Of a DNA stretch of 64,000 bases, positions 12,001 to 21,931 are shown piece after piece (within the stretch, counting starts at the first letter, position 1; every line of letters begins with the position of its first letter). Where the stretch lies: positions 57,440,773 to 57,504,772 of the forward strand of contig OW804095.1 in NCBI GenBank assembly GCA_942159475.1, read 5' to 3'. The position numbers and the translations under genes were made by a program. The notes under the pieces are model-generated. The model was given only the letters and a program-made list of their open reading frames with translations, was not told the origin of the DNA and ran no database searches. The stretch comes from Sthenelais limicola (taxonomy: Eukaryota; Annelida; Polychaeta; Phyllodocida; Sigalionidae).

Positions 12001-15000
12001 GCCGTAACTCACATACTCCATTTATCTCACCAACTCAACTTACCAACTTCATTCATTTTATCCTCAAAACAGCCCACCTTTGGCCACGTCGACCAGATAC
12101 TTTCCCAACGTTTGTTATATATTATGTGTTACTATCAACTCTATATATCAAATAAAAATGTCATCTCGTAAGCCCTACCCCAGAATATTCGGAGTATTCA
12201 GAACAACAATTAACAAGCAAGACTAACCTCCTTAAAGAGAGCGCCAAAGAACTGTACAATATAAGGGCAGTCGTTGCTGCGCATGACAACATCAAGGTCC
12301 ATCAGCAGCTGCTTTTGCTCCTTTTCATCAACAGTAGATCGGATCCGCTGGAAAAGGTAGGTATTTATAACAATCAGCATGGAGCATCAACACCTGGACG
12401 TAGAGAAATATAACCAGCAGTCTAGCAATGTCTTCATCGACAATAAGATATATATAGAACAAAAGAAGGAGCAAAGTTTATCTGCAAACTGTTATATTGA
12501 CAACATAGGATCAAATAGATATAGCATGAATCTATCACACGTTTCATTTAATGCAGATAACCCAGGACCTCGTTTCTGCTCAATTAGCAACTGGTTATGA
12601 ATAGGCAAATATGTAAAATGTTGCACGGACCTTTACGGCCATAACTGTATTACTCTGCTCGTGGTACATTTTGTTGACGGTGCCGTATGCTCCTCGCCCT
12701 ATCTCGCCCTGATCTGTGAGGTCATCGGCAGTAAAATCAAATATCTATTTTTTAAAAAAGAAGAAAAAAAGAGCACGGTCGTCAGAAATCAGACAAATCA
12801 GTTTATTACAAGAAATTCATAAACACTCAAAAACAGGCATTTTATAGAAAAAAAATGCTGTACTTAGATACAATCATACATGTCAATAGAACTGGAGGAT
12901 GTTAACCGAGTGAGGAAAATATTACTGACCATTTCCGGTGAAATTTGGAGTTTTCCAGTGGATTCTAAACTCTGAGATCTTAACCGTTCTCTGCAACAGG
13001 AACGCTCGGGTTTAACATCAAACAAATATTCAAATTTATGTATTCACTCGAAAATGCAGATGACGGGAAAGGAAACTGTTCTATTGCCGTTTTTGGTACT
13101 ACTCCTAATAACAGCTCGAAAATATCTACCTCGCAAATTCTCAATAGCACATTGTTGATAAATTATAACACACTACAACAATTATCTACACGATAGGAAC
13201 AACCGGAACATTGGCAATGACATCCCTGTATTAGTCCATAACGGTTAGTATAAGCTACCCTCGTTACATTACCTCTTGAACAGCACACTGAGGAATATAT
13301 TGCTAATTCTACGTAGTAAATGCACAGACGAAGCGGCTGGCGCCATCAAGAATAAAATGCTTGAAACCCTAGCTTTTATATATAGCCGCGAAAGTAAGTT
13401 CAATTAAATATGACGATACAATCCAGGGAGTTCCCAATGAAAAGAAATACGCTTAATGATTGATCGAGGATGCCGACGACGTACATCACAATTTTCAAAG
13501 AAACATGGAGTTGAATTCCAGGTTATGCAAGCTTTTTGAGCACTGACATTGACTGTTTGTCAGTTATTTTTCGCGTCATTTGCTTTATAATGGCAATTAA
13601 TTAATCGAATACATATGTTAACCAGGTATTGTCAGTCAGTTTCTGTATCACAGATTGAAAAAATATACAGGATAAAAAGGATGGCATGGTGAACCCCAAT
13701 ATACCACATGAAACCATGATCAGAATCCCGCAGCCCATGTGAAGCCATGTGGAGTGAAGTACCTGCGAATTCTGCCTATGTGCCCCCATATGTATCTCTC
13801 TCCCCCGGGCGGTGGGGACATGGCAGCGAGACGGTGTCGCCGCCGTTCGGCTATTCTTGCATCCCTCTGGGCGTGCCATGAAGTGCTTCCCTCCAACCAA
13901 GGTGGGCTGTGCTTACTACCCAGCTCCAGCCCACGAAGTTCGCCAAGCCCAGGTCTTGTGCTCCCACTACCGCCCCCACCTCCACCAACAGACGAGTGGT
14001 TAGCCGAATTCTGGCTGCTGGGGTGGTGGTGGTCAGTATTGGAATGGTGGTGGTGATGGTAATATGTCAAGGTGGGGATGTGACCAGGTAAACTGTTACT
14101 TCTCACTCCTGCAAGGGCTGGGTTCAAGGTGGGTCCCAGATCAGTTGGGGGTTTTCTGTTGGCTTGACCATCACTGCCACCATCTCCAATGCGGACACCA
14201 CTGTGGCTACTACCATATGTCCCCCATGTGAGATTGTCTGGGGGTGGCATCACTTTCCTGTGGTTCACAGAACTGGTGATAGGATGTGATGCATTGGTGT
14301 TGGTGGTGGTGGAGGATCTTGGGTAAGGGCGAGGGGCAAGGGGCTCATGGCTGTGTTGTGCTTGTTGATGTGTTTTAGTGTGTTGGTTTTGGTAACCATG
14401 GTGATGTTGTGGTTGTTGCAGATGATGCTCAACGCAGCCTTGTGTCCTGTACCTTGATCAGGAGGAGCATACAACAAGGTCATCTATCAAGATTAGTTAA
14501 CGAGATTGAAATGGACCGTAAGAGGGACTTGGAGGAAGTGAAGTCTGTATAGCCCTATAACTGGGAGAAAATAACAAGTATAAATCAAAAAGACGGAATT
14601 TGAAGTAACCTACTTTCACTAAGATGGGAATGCCTAGCTTACTCCTAATGCCTCCAGGTTTGGGGCAGTGAGATGCCCAAGCCACACTAAAATTTGATGC
14701 TTTAATCTAATCCTGCATTATCCTAAATTGTGATATAAAGATCTTTTTCTTACGCATTTCAGTAAGGATTTTTTTAAAATAGGGAGAATGGTTAATAAAG
14801 ATAAAGGGACTAGGGGAAATTATAAACTGGAAATAGGAAACAGGGGCTTAACGCTAGTTCGAAAATTAATGGTTTTGATATGCATCTACTTTGTTTCGTT
14901 ATTCTGAAATAAACGTCCTTCCTAAGTTCTGCTTGGTGGGTATATTCAACGATATTCTTGATACTTCCTAACTCATTTCAAACTTTCTTCAGAGAAACAG

Positions 15001-18000
15001 GGCTAGTTAGACTGCAATTCCTCCTTATACAAATCAGAAGTCTGAAATGGGAAAAGTCAGTTAATAAGAATTTTGAAATGCCATGGTCAATCAAGGAGGG
15101 GTGCACTCCCCATCACAAGTAGTCACCACTAGGTAGAGGAAGGTAGGATTCTTGTATGAGTCCTGCAGAGAGCTGGGGCAGACCTCGGCCGGGGCTGGAG
15201 ACTGGGCTACATAGTACTGCACAGATGTGTTAAAGCTTTGGTGTTATTTCGACACAAGACGGCATAGTTGGTATAAACTTGCTACGGGTTTTGTTAGATA
15301 ACTTGCCACCAGAACACTAACCAACGACTGCAATAGTAGTGAATGAACGAACTTTTTTCAAGGTGTGTTCCAGTTCAGGTTGAAATTATTTATTCTGAAT
15401 GTATATTCCGAATGACAGGACTTATGGAAATTGGTTCATAAATGTCTCCATCGCATACCGAAAGGTGTGAATCTTTAAAAACACATAACCCAATGATTTT
15501 TTTTCCCCGATGAAACATATCGCAGATAGTGATCAGCCATAAGAAAAATTGTGAATCTGTGCGCAAAATATATCACTGCAGCTGTTGGCATATATCCTCA
15601 AATATCACAAAGATACACAAGGGAATTCTGCTCCCACACTTCTAATTAGAGTAATGTTATTGAGTTAGGGAACCTGCCTAACACTTTCTAAGCATGATTG
15701 GAAAATGACTTTGGGAAAGATATAGGTCTGTCACAATGTGTTGAGACAGGTGTCCTGGGTTGATTTTTGGTAAAATGTTCACCTTCACCACGTTAAATCT
15801 TTCAATCCCCCTCCCCCTCGCTAGGAAAGGTATATTCTGAATTCTTGCAATTTTATTCCCTGGTATGAGGACAAACAGGAAAATCACCATAAAAATATAG
15901 AACTGAAATCAACAGAATACATCGGTTTCTGGCTGGTGAAAGATGGCGAAAAGATAAGCAGCCGACTGTTGAAAATGTCAATAGTTTAAAAGAATAATTT
16001 CCCAACAAATAAGAATGTGTCAAATACAAGATCTAAAATACAAAAGCAGCATCATGCCGAATTAAACAGCAAAGCTAATAAGTGACTCCAACAGAAGCAC
16101 AACGTTTTAGAAAGCAAAAACGGTTAACAGCTGCGACAGAACAAGTACATCATGTCATTTAGTATGCCTCATATGTTTTACTAATTTGCCACGGTTTTCT
16201 CCTCAATGCAGGGTAAGGCTTGTTGTTCGGGCCCTAAAGCACGGGAGCAATAGTGAATGTTTGGGTAGGTAAGCTTCTCCTGAGACCCAGCGCAAGAGTT
16301 TGTGAATGTACACCTAATGTATTGTTGTTAGAAATCTAAAGCAAAGATAATGTATACACATATTGATGGACAACTATTAAATAAGGCGTCGGCCTGCGCC
16401 CACTGCAGCTAAGTACATGTTCATCTAAGCTATAAGAACATGACAGGCATATCTGTAGACGTTCAAGTGGCTGATCAGACCCGACTGTTCTCGGACTCAA
16501 CAATGCCTTGTGCCAAGCACAGAACATTCACAGGAAGGCCTGCTCGTGGTGGGGAGTGCACAGCGGGAAACTAATGTTTACACGTTATCAAAATTAAAAT
16601 AACTTCTCCATTGGAAAAGAGAGCACACGCAGTGCAATAGGCAAATCATGTAATACGAGAGAAGCAGCTTAATTTTTACGTAACAACAGCTCCCTGAATA
16701 AATATGAGAGCATCTCTACTTGTAACATGGACTGGGTTCTGGGTGTTGCATGACACTGGGCTAGCCAGGCTTGTACTAGCATGTGTGGTGTCCACATTAT
16801 GTGAAGAAACAACATAATTATAAACCAAATTTTAATGTCCTACAAACGACCAAAATCATCAAAATATCGCAGATATTTATTTCAATTTTAAATGGTTTCT
16901 TTTACCGTTATATTTGTTATTTCCGAGAAGGACTGACAATTGAATTACATATAAAGAAAGATTCGCACACCACCCAGCACTCAGATTTTTAAACATTTAT
17001 TTTCCGTGAGGTACCTAACCATAAATAGACAATTTCTTATAGAAATAATGGTTTTAAATATATTTCAATCGGAGCATGCACATATAACGTACTACTGATA
17101 CGTATCATTAGAACCAATAATTATTAGGGTTATTACATCCGACACAATAGCTTTTTACTCCACAACAAATAAAGCTACTTTACAACACTTGTCTTTCACA
17201 ATATTTAAACTTCGCTATCTCAGGACGCACTGACGAACTAAACTGAGGCAGACAGAAGAAAATGCCCCTTATCTTAGTGAATTAATACTGAGATTTCTTT
17301 GGCAAATATTTTTTTTCTCGATTGCATTCAGTAGGGGGGGGGGGGGGGGGGGAAATCTAGAGGTGCATAGGAAAAGACTGCAGCAGGCCAGGCCCACTTG
17401 TCAAGGTAAAAAGATTTTTTTAGCAATATGAACATCTCAGCTGGTTTGTCCAAAGGCCAAAGAAGCCCGCTCTTTTTTTCAATAATATATAAATTAAAAA
17501 GTAGTATAAAGTAGAAGTGTTTTGAAGGTTAAAGAAATGTCACAAATATTGGGTCTAGACTTTCGCTTGGGTTCTGACTGACCCTGATACCAAACCCAGC
17601 ATAATAACCAAATATAAAAATGTGACTTCTGAAAGTGACATATAAGTTGTAAAATAAAGGTGGCAGAATGTAGGGTGAGCCTGAATAGCCATAATGTGTG
17701 GTAACAGAAACAGTACTTACAGTATGGAATCGTATATCCTACACATAAAATAAACCATACACACTAAGACACTTCCTCATTAACTAAAACCTAGCAGCTT
17801 CTTTTCCAATGTGTACAGAAAAAAAGAGAGTAAAATTCTCGGCTCTTCAGCATGCGAATCATTGTTTAAAACGGGGAAAGTGAATCAGAGTAGATTTATG
17901 GTAGAAATTCGGTCACTGATATAAATATAACGGATGGAAATCCTATCGCGTCAAAATATTCAGTTCTTTAAGGCCAAAATAGGATGATTTGATCCCAAAT

Positions 18001-20136
18001 CAATTCTACATTAGAATGACATCTCTCATAGTTATTAAATGCATGGCATATACCAGTAGCGTCGAATAAATATTATATCATAGGAACAAAAATGTGCTAG
18101 ATAGCCAACAGAAATGCTATAAACAAAGAAGGACGAAAAGCATAACGATGAAATTAACACTAATAAGGCTCGGGCGGACTGATTCTGGTAAACCGGAAGG
18201 GTGGGCAGTGCAGCATTCATATGTCCATGCCTATATGGATATCAAGTCCACTTATAGCTAAAGGCACTCTTTATCTGACGGACGTGGCAAATATAAGGTG
18301 TTCTTACAGAAGTCATCCTTACTAAAGGGGTTTTTCAATACTATCTTAAACTCTTTATGTTTCTCGTATTTGTAGAAATGATTCAGGAACCTATGTCTGG
18401 AATTGGTTAGAATTCTCCATCACAGGTTCCGCAAAATAATCACACGTTACCACAGAACACATCCTGGGTGAGTACTTACATCTCACAAGGTGGACAGGTG
18501 CAGGTACTTACATTTGAGTTGGATGTCCCATACTAGCGAGCGTGTTTGTTGGAGACCGGGAATTTTGCTGAGGATCGAACAGCAACTTAAGTGACTTTCG
18601 ACGAGCCTCTGAAAAAGTATACATCATCAGATGAGTGGCCAAAATATCGACACATTAGATGTTGATCCTTATCATAAACAGGAATACCAACACTGTTTAC
18701 ACGTACTGCATTTCACAAAATTAGGAAAATCATTAATATTAGTATCATACTTTCACCTGAAGAAGGCCCAGTTAGGCCGAAATTCGTGACAAAATAAAGA
18801 ACAACTACAACAACAACTTTATATTTCTTTATGAAACCATCAATTTACTACCGGCCCTATCGATATAAAGCGACAGCCTAGCCTCATGGCATTAATCAAC
18901 CGTCACTCACTCACTCCCCGCAGGGTTAGAATTGTGAAATTGTAATCAAGGTCATGGGTCTGACCGTCTCGATTGACAGAAGCTGTCCGAATAAACGAAC
19001 AATTACATAGATAAATGGTTTTATGGCGTTATGCCTTTTTCATTGACATCGGTGAGGGGGGGGGGGGGGTGTTTCTTGAAAATTAGTTAGGAGAGAGGTC
19101 ACTATAAGAAGGACTTTTTTGTTAATGTTTGTAACCTCCAAGTTTTGTTAAGATATTTGCTGATTGTTGTTTATGCATTGTTCTCATATAACTTATCAGT
19201 GTGATTTACTAAGGTTGGCTCGTTAGATTAGCTGTGGGAGATCAAGTATATAGGCTAATACTAAGATTTCTGACCTTCATTTCAATGGAATATTGAATTG
19301 TGTATGATCTTTTTTTAACTAATAAACTGGGAGAAGAGGCTTCAGAAAACGATCGACATCGGGGGATGTCTGGATATCACACTGACTCAGTCAAGTCACA
19401 GTGACTGTGACTTGGCTGATATTCAGAAATTCAGCAGCATTGGCATTGCCATTGGAGTTGTAATTGTATTTCCCAGTATATTACGAGGAGAGGCGCTCAA
19501 ATGTTAGAACTAGGGTTCTAGGCCTATGCCAGGGTATGGTTATACTGGGTTTAGCCTAATCTATACTATAGCCTAGAACTAGAAGGCATACTGATACTAG
19601 ATAGACGGGTTAACACTAGGCCTAGGCCAGGGCTAGGCCTAGGGTAGAGCTACCGTTCTGTGGTACCGTACGACCGTAGTAGAAGCACTAGGCTAGGCCT
19701 AAACTATAGCAGGGATAATATGGCTATAATGCTTATTAACTGACACATGCTATGCCCAACTTGCGCTGGATAAAGCAACAGAGAGCAGAGAACAGCATTA
19801 GCTAGCTTTGCATATAATCTTTGGCACAAACATTTGAGCATCTGCCCCTCCCTCCACGGGAACCCTGGCCTGCCATTCTGGCTCTGTTAGTGTCTGTCCA
19901 ACTGAATTGCAACTGGAATGCTAAGTCAAGACACTTTAGACAGTATGGTAACTTAGGGGAATGAGCACCCCCTGACACAACCACTCGTGTAACAGGTACA
20001 AAATTTGGCCCATGTAATCTAGAGGTACTCGTGCTTTCTATTAGCCGTTTTGAGAACTCAGTTTTCGTCTACATGCGAAGCTTAAGCCGGCCTCGCACAA
20101 CCTACCCTGCTGGTCCGGGGATTCCTCATCCGCCAT
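8904..20136 (-). CDS. MAP2K4: MAP kinase kinase 4 (MKK4/SEK1), complete 12-exon gene
   Basis: Dual-specificity kinase that phosphorylates the T-x-Y loop of JNK and p38 in the stress-activated cascade. Coding exons in transcript order: 20136-20106, 18608-18512, 12990-12930, 12744-12631, 12347-12228, 11740-11621, 11503-11452, 10793-10666, 10097-10020, 9724-9579, 9308-9263, 9023-8904. All borders are GT-AG; the total is 1113 nt, 370 codons plus stop, with every phase consistent. Seen: docking site R-R-K-S-L-K-L-L-F (13-21), G-R-G-A-Y-G loop (79-84), K101, HRD (197-199), DFG (217-219), activation S227/T231 in S-I-A-K-T, P-E-R-I-D-P, and D-V-W-S-L-G. Human MKK4 is 399 residues; the N-terminus here is shorter. 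MKK4 is favoured over MKK3/6/7 by near-identity in [14 protein letters not shown] and [11 protein letters not shown]. No inactivating change seen. Confidence 0.95.
9263..9308 (-). CDS. MAP2K4: MAP2K4 exon 11
   Basis: A 46-nt exon that completes the Cys codon and reads L-I-K-D, then R-P-K-Y, with the subdomain XI Arg that anchors the C-lobe. Acceptor TAATTTCAG, donor GTGAGTT. Confidence 0.92.
9579..9724 (-). CDS. MAP2K4: MAP2K4 exon 10
   Basis: Reads [21 protein letters not shown], typical of MKK4, followed by [10 protein letters not shown]. Acceptor ATCCGCAG, donor GTATGTTA; ends in phase 2. Confidence 0.95.
10020..10097 (-). CDS. MAP2K4: MAP2K4 exon 9 (P-E-R and subdomain IX)
   Basis: Reads [22 protein letters not shown]: the substrate-binding platform and the conserved Asp of subdomain IX. 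Both ends are phase 0 with consensus GTAAGTA and TTACAG signals. Confidence 0.95.
10666..10793 (-). CDS. MAP2K4: MAP2K4 exon 8 (catalytic and activation loops)
   Basis: Completes HRD and reads V-K-P-S-N-I-L-L-D, then [17 protein letters not shown]227 and T231 are the sites an upstream MAP3K would phosphorylate. Ends at P-Y-M-A; the rest of the APE-type motif (P-E-R) starts the next exon. Confidence 0.96.
11452..11503 (-). CDS. MAP2K4: MAP2K4 exon 7
   Basis: A 52-nt exon reading T-L-K-A-L-S-Y-L-K and ending inside the HRD Asp codon (phase 1), which the next exon completes. Conserved helix E of the C-lobe. Confidence 0.9.
11621..11740 (-). CDS. MAP2K4: MAP2K4 exon 6 (hinge)
   Basis: Reads [11 protein letters not shown], the hinge with the gatekeeper Met, then D-K-F-Y-K-Y-V-Y and a variable loop. 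Donor GTAAGTA, acceptor GTTACAG; both junctions are phase 0. Confidence 0.95.
12228..12347 (-). CDS. MAP2K4: MAP2K4 exon 5 (helix C)
   Basis: Reads [19 protein letters not shown], containing the helix C acidic partner of the ATP lysine, then D-C-P-Y-I-V-Q-F. Nearly identical to vertebrate MKK4 over the whole exon. Confidence 0.95.
12631..12744 (-). CDS. MAP2K4: MAP2K4 exon 4 (glycine loop and ATP lysine)
   Basis: Reads F-D-F-T-A-D-D-L, then [13 protein letters not shown], and ends at M-A-V-K, where K101 is the ATP-binding lysine. Donor GTCCGT is weaker than the others. Confidence 0.92.
12930..12990 (-). CDS. MAP2K4: MAP2K4 exon 3
   Basis: Completes a codon from exon 2 to give I-E-R-L-R, then [10 protein letters not shown], the conserved MKK4 segment just before the kinase domain. 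Acceptor GTTGCAG, donor GTCAGTA; ends in phase 0. Confidence 0.9.
13763..14446 (-). CDS. Possible 684-nt cassette exon in MAP2K4 intron 2
   Basis: A 228-codon stretch without stops, bounded by an AG acceptor (GTACAG at the 14447 side) and a GTACTT donor. Both ends are phase 2, exactly the phase of the surrounding intron, and the length is divisible by three, so inclusion keeps the kinase frame. The product is low-complexity: Gln/His-rich at the N side ([11 protein letters not shown]), a run of five His, six Gly, then [12 protein letters not shown] and a basic end. It is markedly GC-rich against an AT-rich intron. I know no MKK4 with such an insert. It could instead be an exon of a nested gene or a chance open frame in GC-rich DNA. 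Confidence 0.45.
14447..18511 (-). other. Upstream part of MAP2K4 intron 2, no gene seen
   Basis: AT-rich intronic DNA lying between exon 2 (18512-18608) and the candidate cassette exon ending at 14446. It holds a 19-G run at 17334-17352 and no supported element. Scattered ORFs such as 15678-15890 have no domain, splice context or coding bias that I can see. Confidence 0.5.
18512..18608 (-). CDS. MAP2K4: MAP2K4 exon 2 (JNK/p38 docking site)
   Basis: Acceptor TTTTTCAG, donor GTAAGTA. Codes R-R-K-S-L-K-L-L-F, matching the MKK4 D-site pattern (basic residues, then hydrophobic-x-hydrophobic), followed by a Ser/Thr/Pro-rich linker. Ends in phase 2. Confidence 0.9.
18609..20105 (-). other. MAP2K4 intron 1
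   Basis: Contains a 14-G run at 19056-19069, a hammerhead-like word pattern at 18756-18790, and many AGGCCTAGGCCT-type palindromic words at 19520-19700. A lineage-typical low-complexity stretch is the simplest reading. No coding sequence is supported. Confidence 0.5.
18756..18790 (+). repeat. Hammerhead-like relic of a Penelope-type element
   Basis: Reads CCTGAAGAAGGCCCAGTTAG then GCCGAAATTCGTGAC. The order CTGAnGA, a GGCC/GGCC hairpin and GAAA matches the catalytic core layout of hammerhead motifs found in Penelope-like retroelements, followed by AATAAAG. The core has CTGAAGA in place of CTGATGA, a change expected to abolish cleavage. Short and isolated, so tentative. Confidence 0.35.
20106..20136 (-). 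CDS. MAP2K4: MAP2K4 exon 1 (start codon)
   Basis: Begins ATGGCGGATGAGG with a purine at -3 (AAG before ATG), codes ten residues and ends at a GTAGGT donor, phase 1. Codon 11 is completed by exon 2, where the basic docking site follows. Chosen because the joined frame reaches the docking motif with no alternative ATG downstream before it. Confidence 0.85.
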
Positions 20137-20470
20137 CTTGAAAAGAGGATGAGAGAAAATGCGCGACAAATCGCTGCCGAATGCAGCGAATCGGCCAGCG
20201 ATGAGTTCCAGGTCCACCGTCGCTGCCTTCGCGGTCCGCTGCTCTCCTTGTTTTCCGTCAATGTTTCCGGAGTGGTGATCTTATTGGGGTTTGTTGGTCA
20301 TTTTGCTGTGATGAGTCATCGATGAAAATACTCGGGAAAATCCCTTTTTACGTCATCAATCGCTACGAGATCTCGGACTGGGAATCTACGAGAGCATGTA
20401 AACAAAGTTCCGCTAGTGGTGATAGAGGGCAGTGTCGGCCCCTAGCGTCTACCAGTTTCAGTACAGTTCT
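20137..20470 (-). promoter_or_regulatory. CpG-rich 5' flank of MAP2K4
   Basis: The 330 bp upstream of the ATG are clearly richer in G+C and CpG than their surroundings (repeated CGCTGCC, GCGCG, TCGCGG). No TATA box sits at a useful distance. This fits a CpG-type promoter and 5' UTR of a broadly expressed kinase; the transcription start cannot be placed. Confidence 0.4.
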
Positions 20471-21268
20471 ATGTAGACAGAGTTCGACTAACTGAGCGGG
20501 GAGTGAGGCAAATTATACATATCATAGGCTAAGTTCTATGCGTCTACACTCGATCATGGACTAAAACTTAAAGTTGCCTCAACTTAAGCCTATCTTTTAC
20601 AATATTCATGATAATTTTAAGAGTTTTTATGATACCGATAGCCTACACTAATTAGGCCTAGGCCTACCGTATATTAAAGGGTATCAAGCAAGTTTAGGGC
20701 AACTTTTCACTTTATATTAGTTGCTTTTAATGTGATTAACCTCCTCTCACAACTTAAAAGTTCATTTGATAATTTAATATAAAGATAGCCAGTTAAAGTG
20801 GTGAGGTAGAAAAATCACAGCAGGGTGCCACTGGAGCTATATCCAGCCAAAACATAGAGGTTTGTGACGTCACCAGCGGTACTGACACATCTGGTCATGC
20901 ATGGGTCCTGTACCATAGATATACTGAAAGGCCACCTAGGATAGAAAACCCGTCATTTCCCAAGGAAAGCCTTCATGTTTTAATCTCCAATACCTACAGT
21001 ATTATAAGCATAAGTGTAGCTTCCTCTCATATAAATGGGTAATTCATAAGTGAATTGTAGACATGATTTCTAGGGCAAAGAAAAAGTTATTTACATGTGC
21101 ATTAACAAATTTCAAGCCACTCCTCAACATATGGAATTTTATCTTAATTGGGACTAACCACAATTATGTGACAGCTCTGCATGGTGCCACATCACCCAGT
21201 ATCACCAAACCGCCTAATCTTAATGTCCAGTTGGGTCTTCAAAGCATATAGATTAGCAACAGCTGTTG
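20471..21268. other. Intergenic DNA, nothing recognised
   Basis: AT-rich DNA between the MAP2K4 promoter and a MITE at 21275. The 62-codon ORF at 21063-21251 shows no domain or splice context. Confidence 0.4.
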
Positions 21269-21274
21269 GTCTGT

Positions 21275-21531
21275 AGGGCTCTTGAGGGGTAAATTCGACA
21301 AATCGACAAGGCCTATTCTTAGGATCGACAATCAACATGGGCATCAAGTGACAAACGACACTTTGTTAGCCTGACAAATCGACAAAGACCTTATTAGTCC
21401 TTACCGACAAAAAACGGGCCATTTTTACGGAAATTAAGTGACAAACGACAAAGGAATTGTCTTAGTGACAAGTGACAATTGTTGTTTCTTGGTAGCGACA
21501 AGAAATATTAGACACCCCCCTCAGGAGCCCT
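21275..21531. mobile_element. 257-bp MITE packed with CGACAA words
   Basis: Inverted ends AGGGCTCTTGAGGGG and its partner (AGGGCTCCTGAGGGG read inward from the right) are flanked by an exact 6-bp duplication GTCTGT (21269-21274, 21532-21537). The interior has about a dozen copies of CGACAA or GTGACAA words (AATCGACAA, AAGTGACAAACGACA), all in one orientation except near the right end. Non-coding and non-autonomous. Superfamily not assigned: the ends look hAT-like but a hAT duplication should be 8 bp. Confidence 0.7.
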
Positions 21532-21931
21532 GTCTGTCCCAGGAGCTGAGCTCAGTGGGGGTTGAAACCATCAAGTTAGTGACTTGAAGGGGTGATGTTG
21601 GCTCTTGACTTTGATAAGCTTCCTATATGTTATTAATTAGTCAGGTCACTCTGTCTCTGAGTAAAATGTTTTTTTTTTTTTTTTGAAACATGGTTTATTC
21701 AGTCTGTCAACAAAACTTCTCCTTCGCCTAGAGCTTTTACATTAAATATTACATAGCTCTTTCCTCCTTGATAAAATAAAAATAAAAGGAAACTTTGACC
21801 CAGGTCTTTTGGGTTGAGAATTATACATTGTCATCATGCGACTCTTAATATTATCAATTGTTATAAACGATTAAAGGTGTTAAAGAAGAACATTTTCATT
21901 TTTGTATTATTAAAAGATTCATACATCAATT

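Noticed and set aside
13739..14091. Plus-strand ORFs opposite the candidate cassette exon
   Set aside because: They are products of the GC-rich strand; the minus-strand frame is longer and has phase-matched splice ends.
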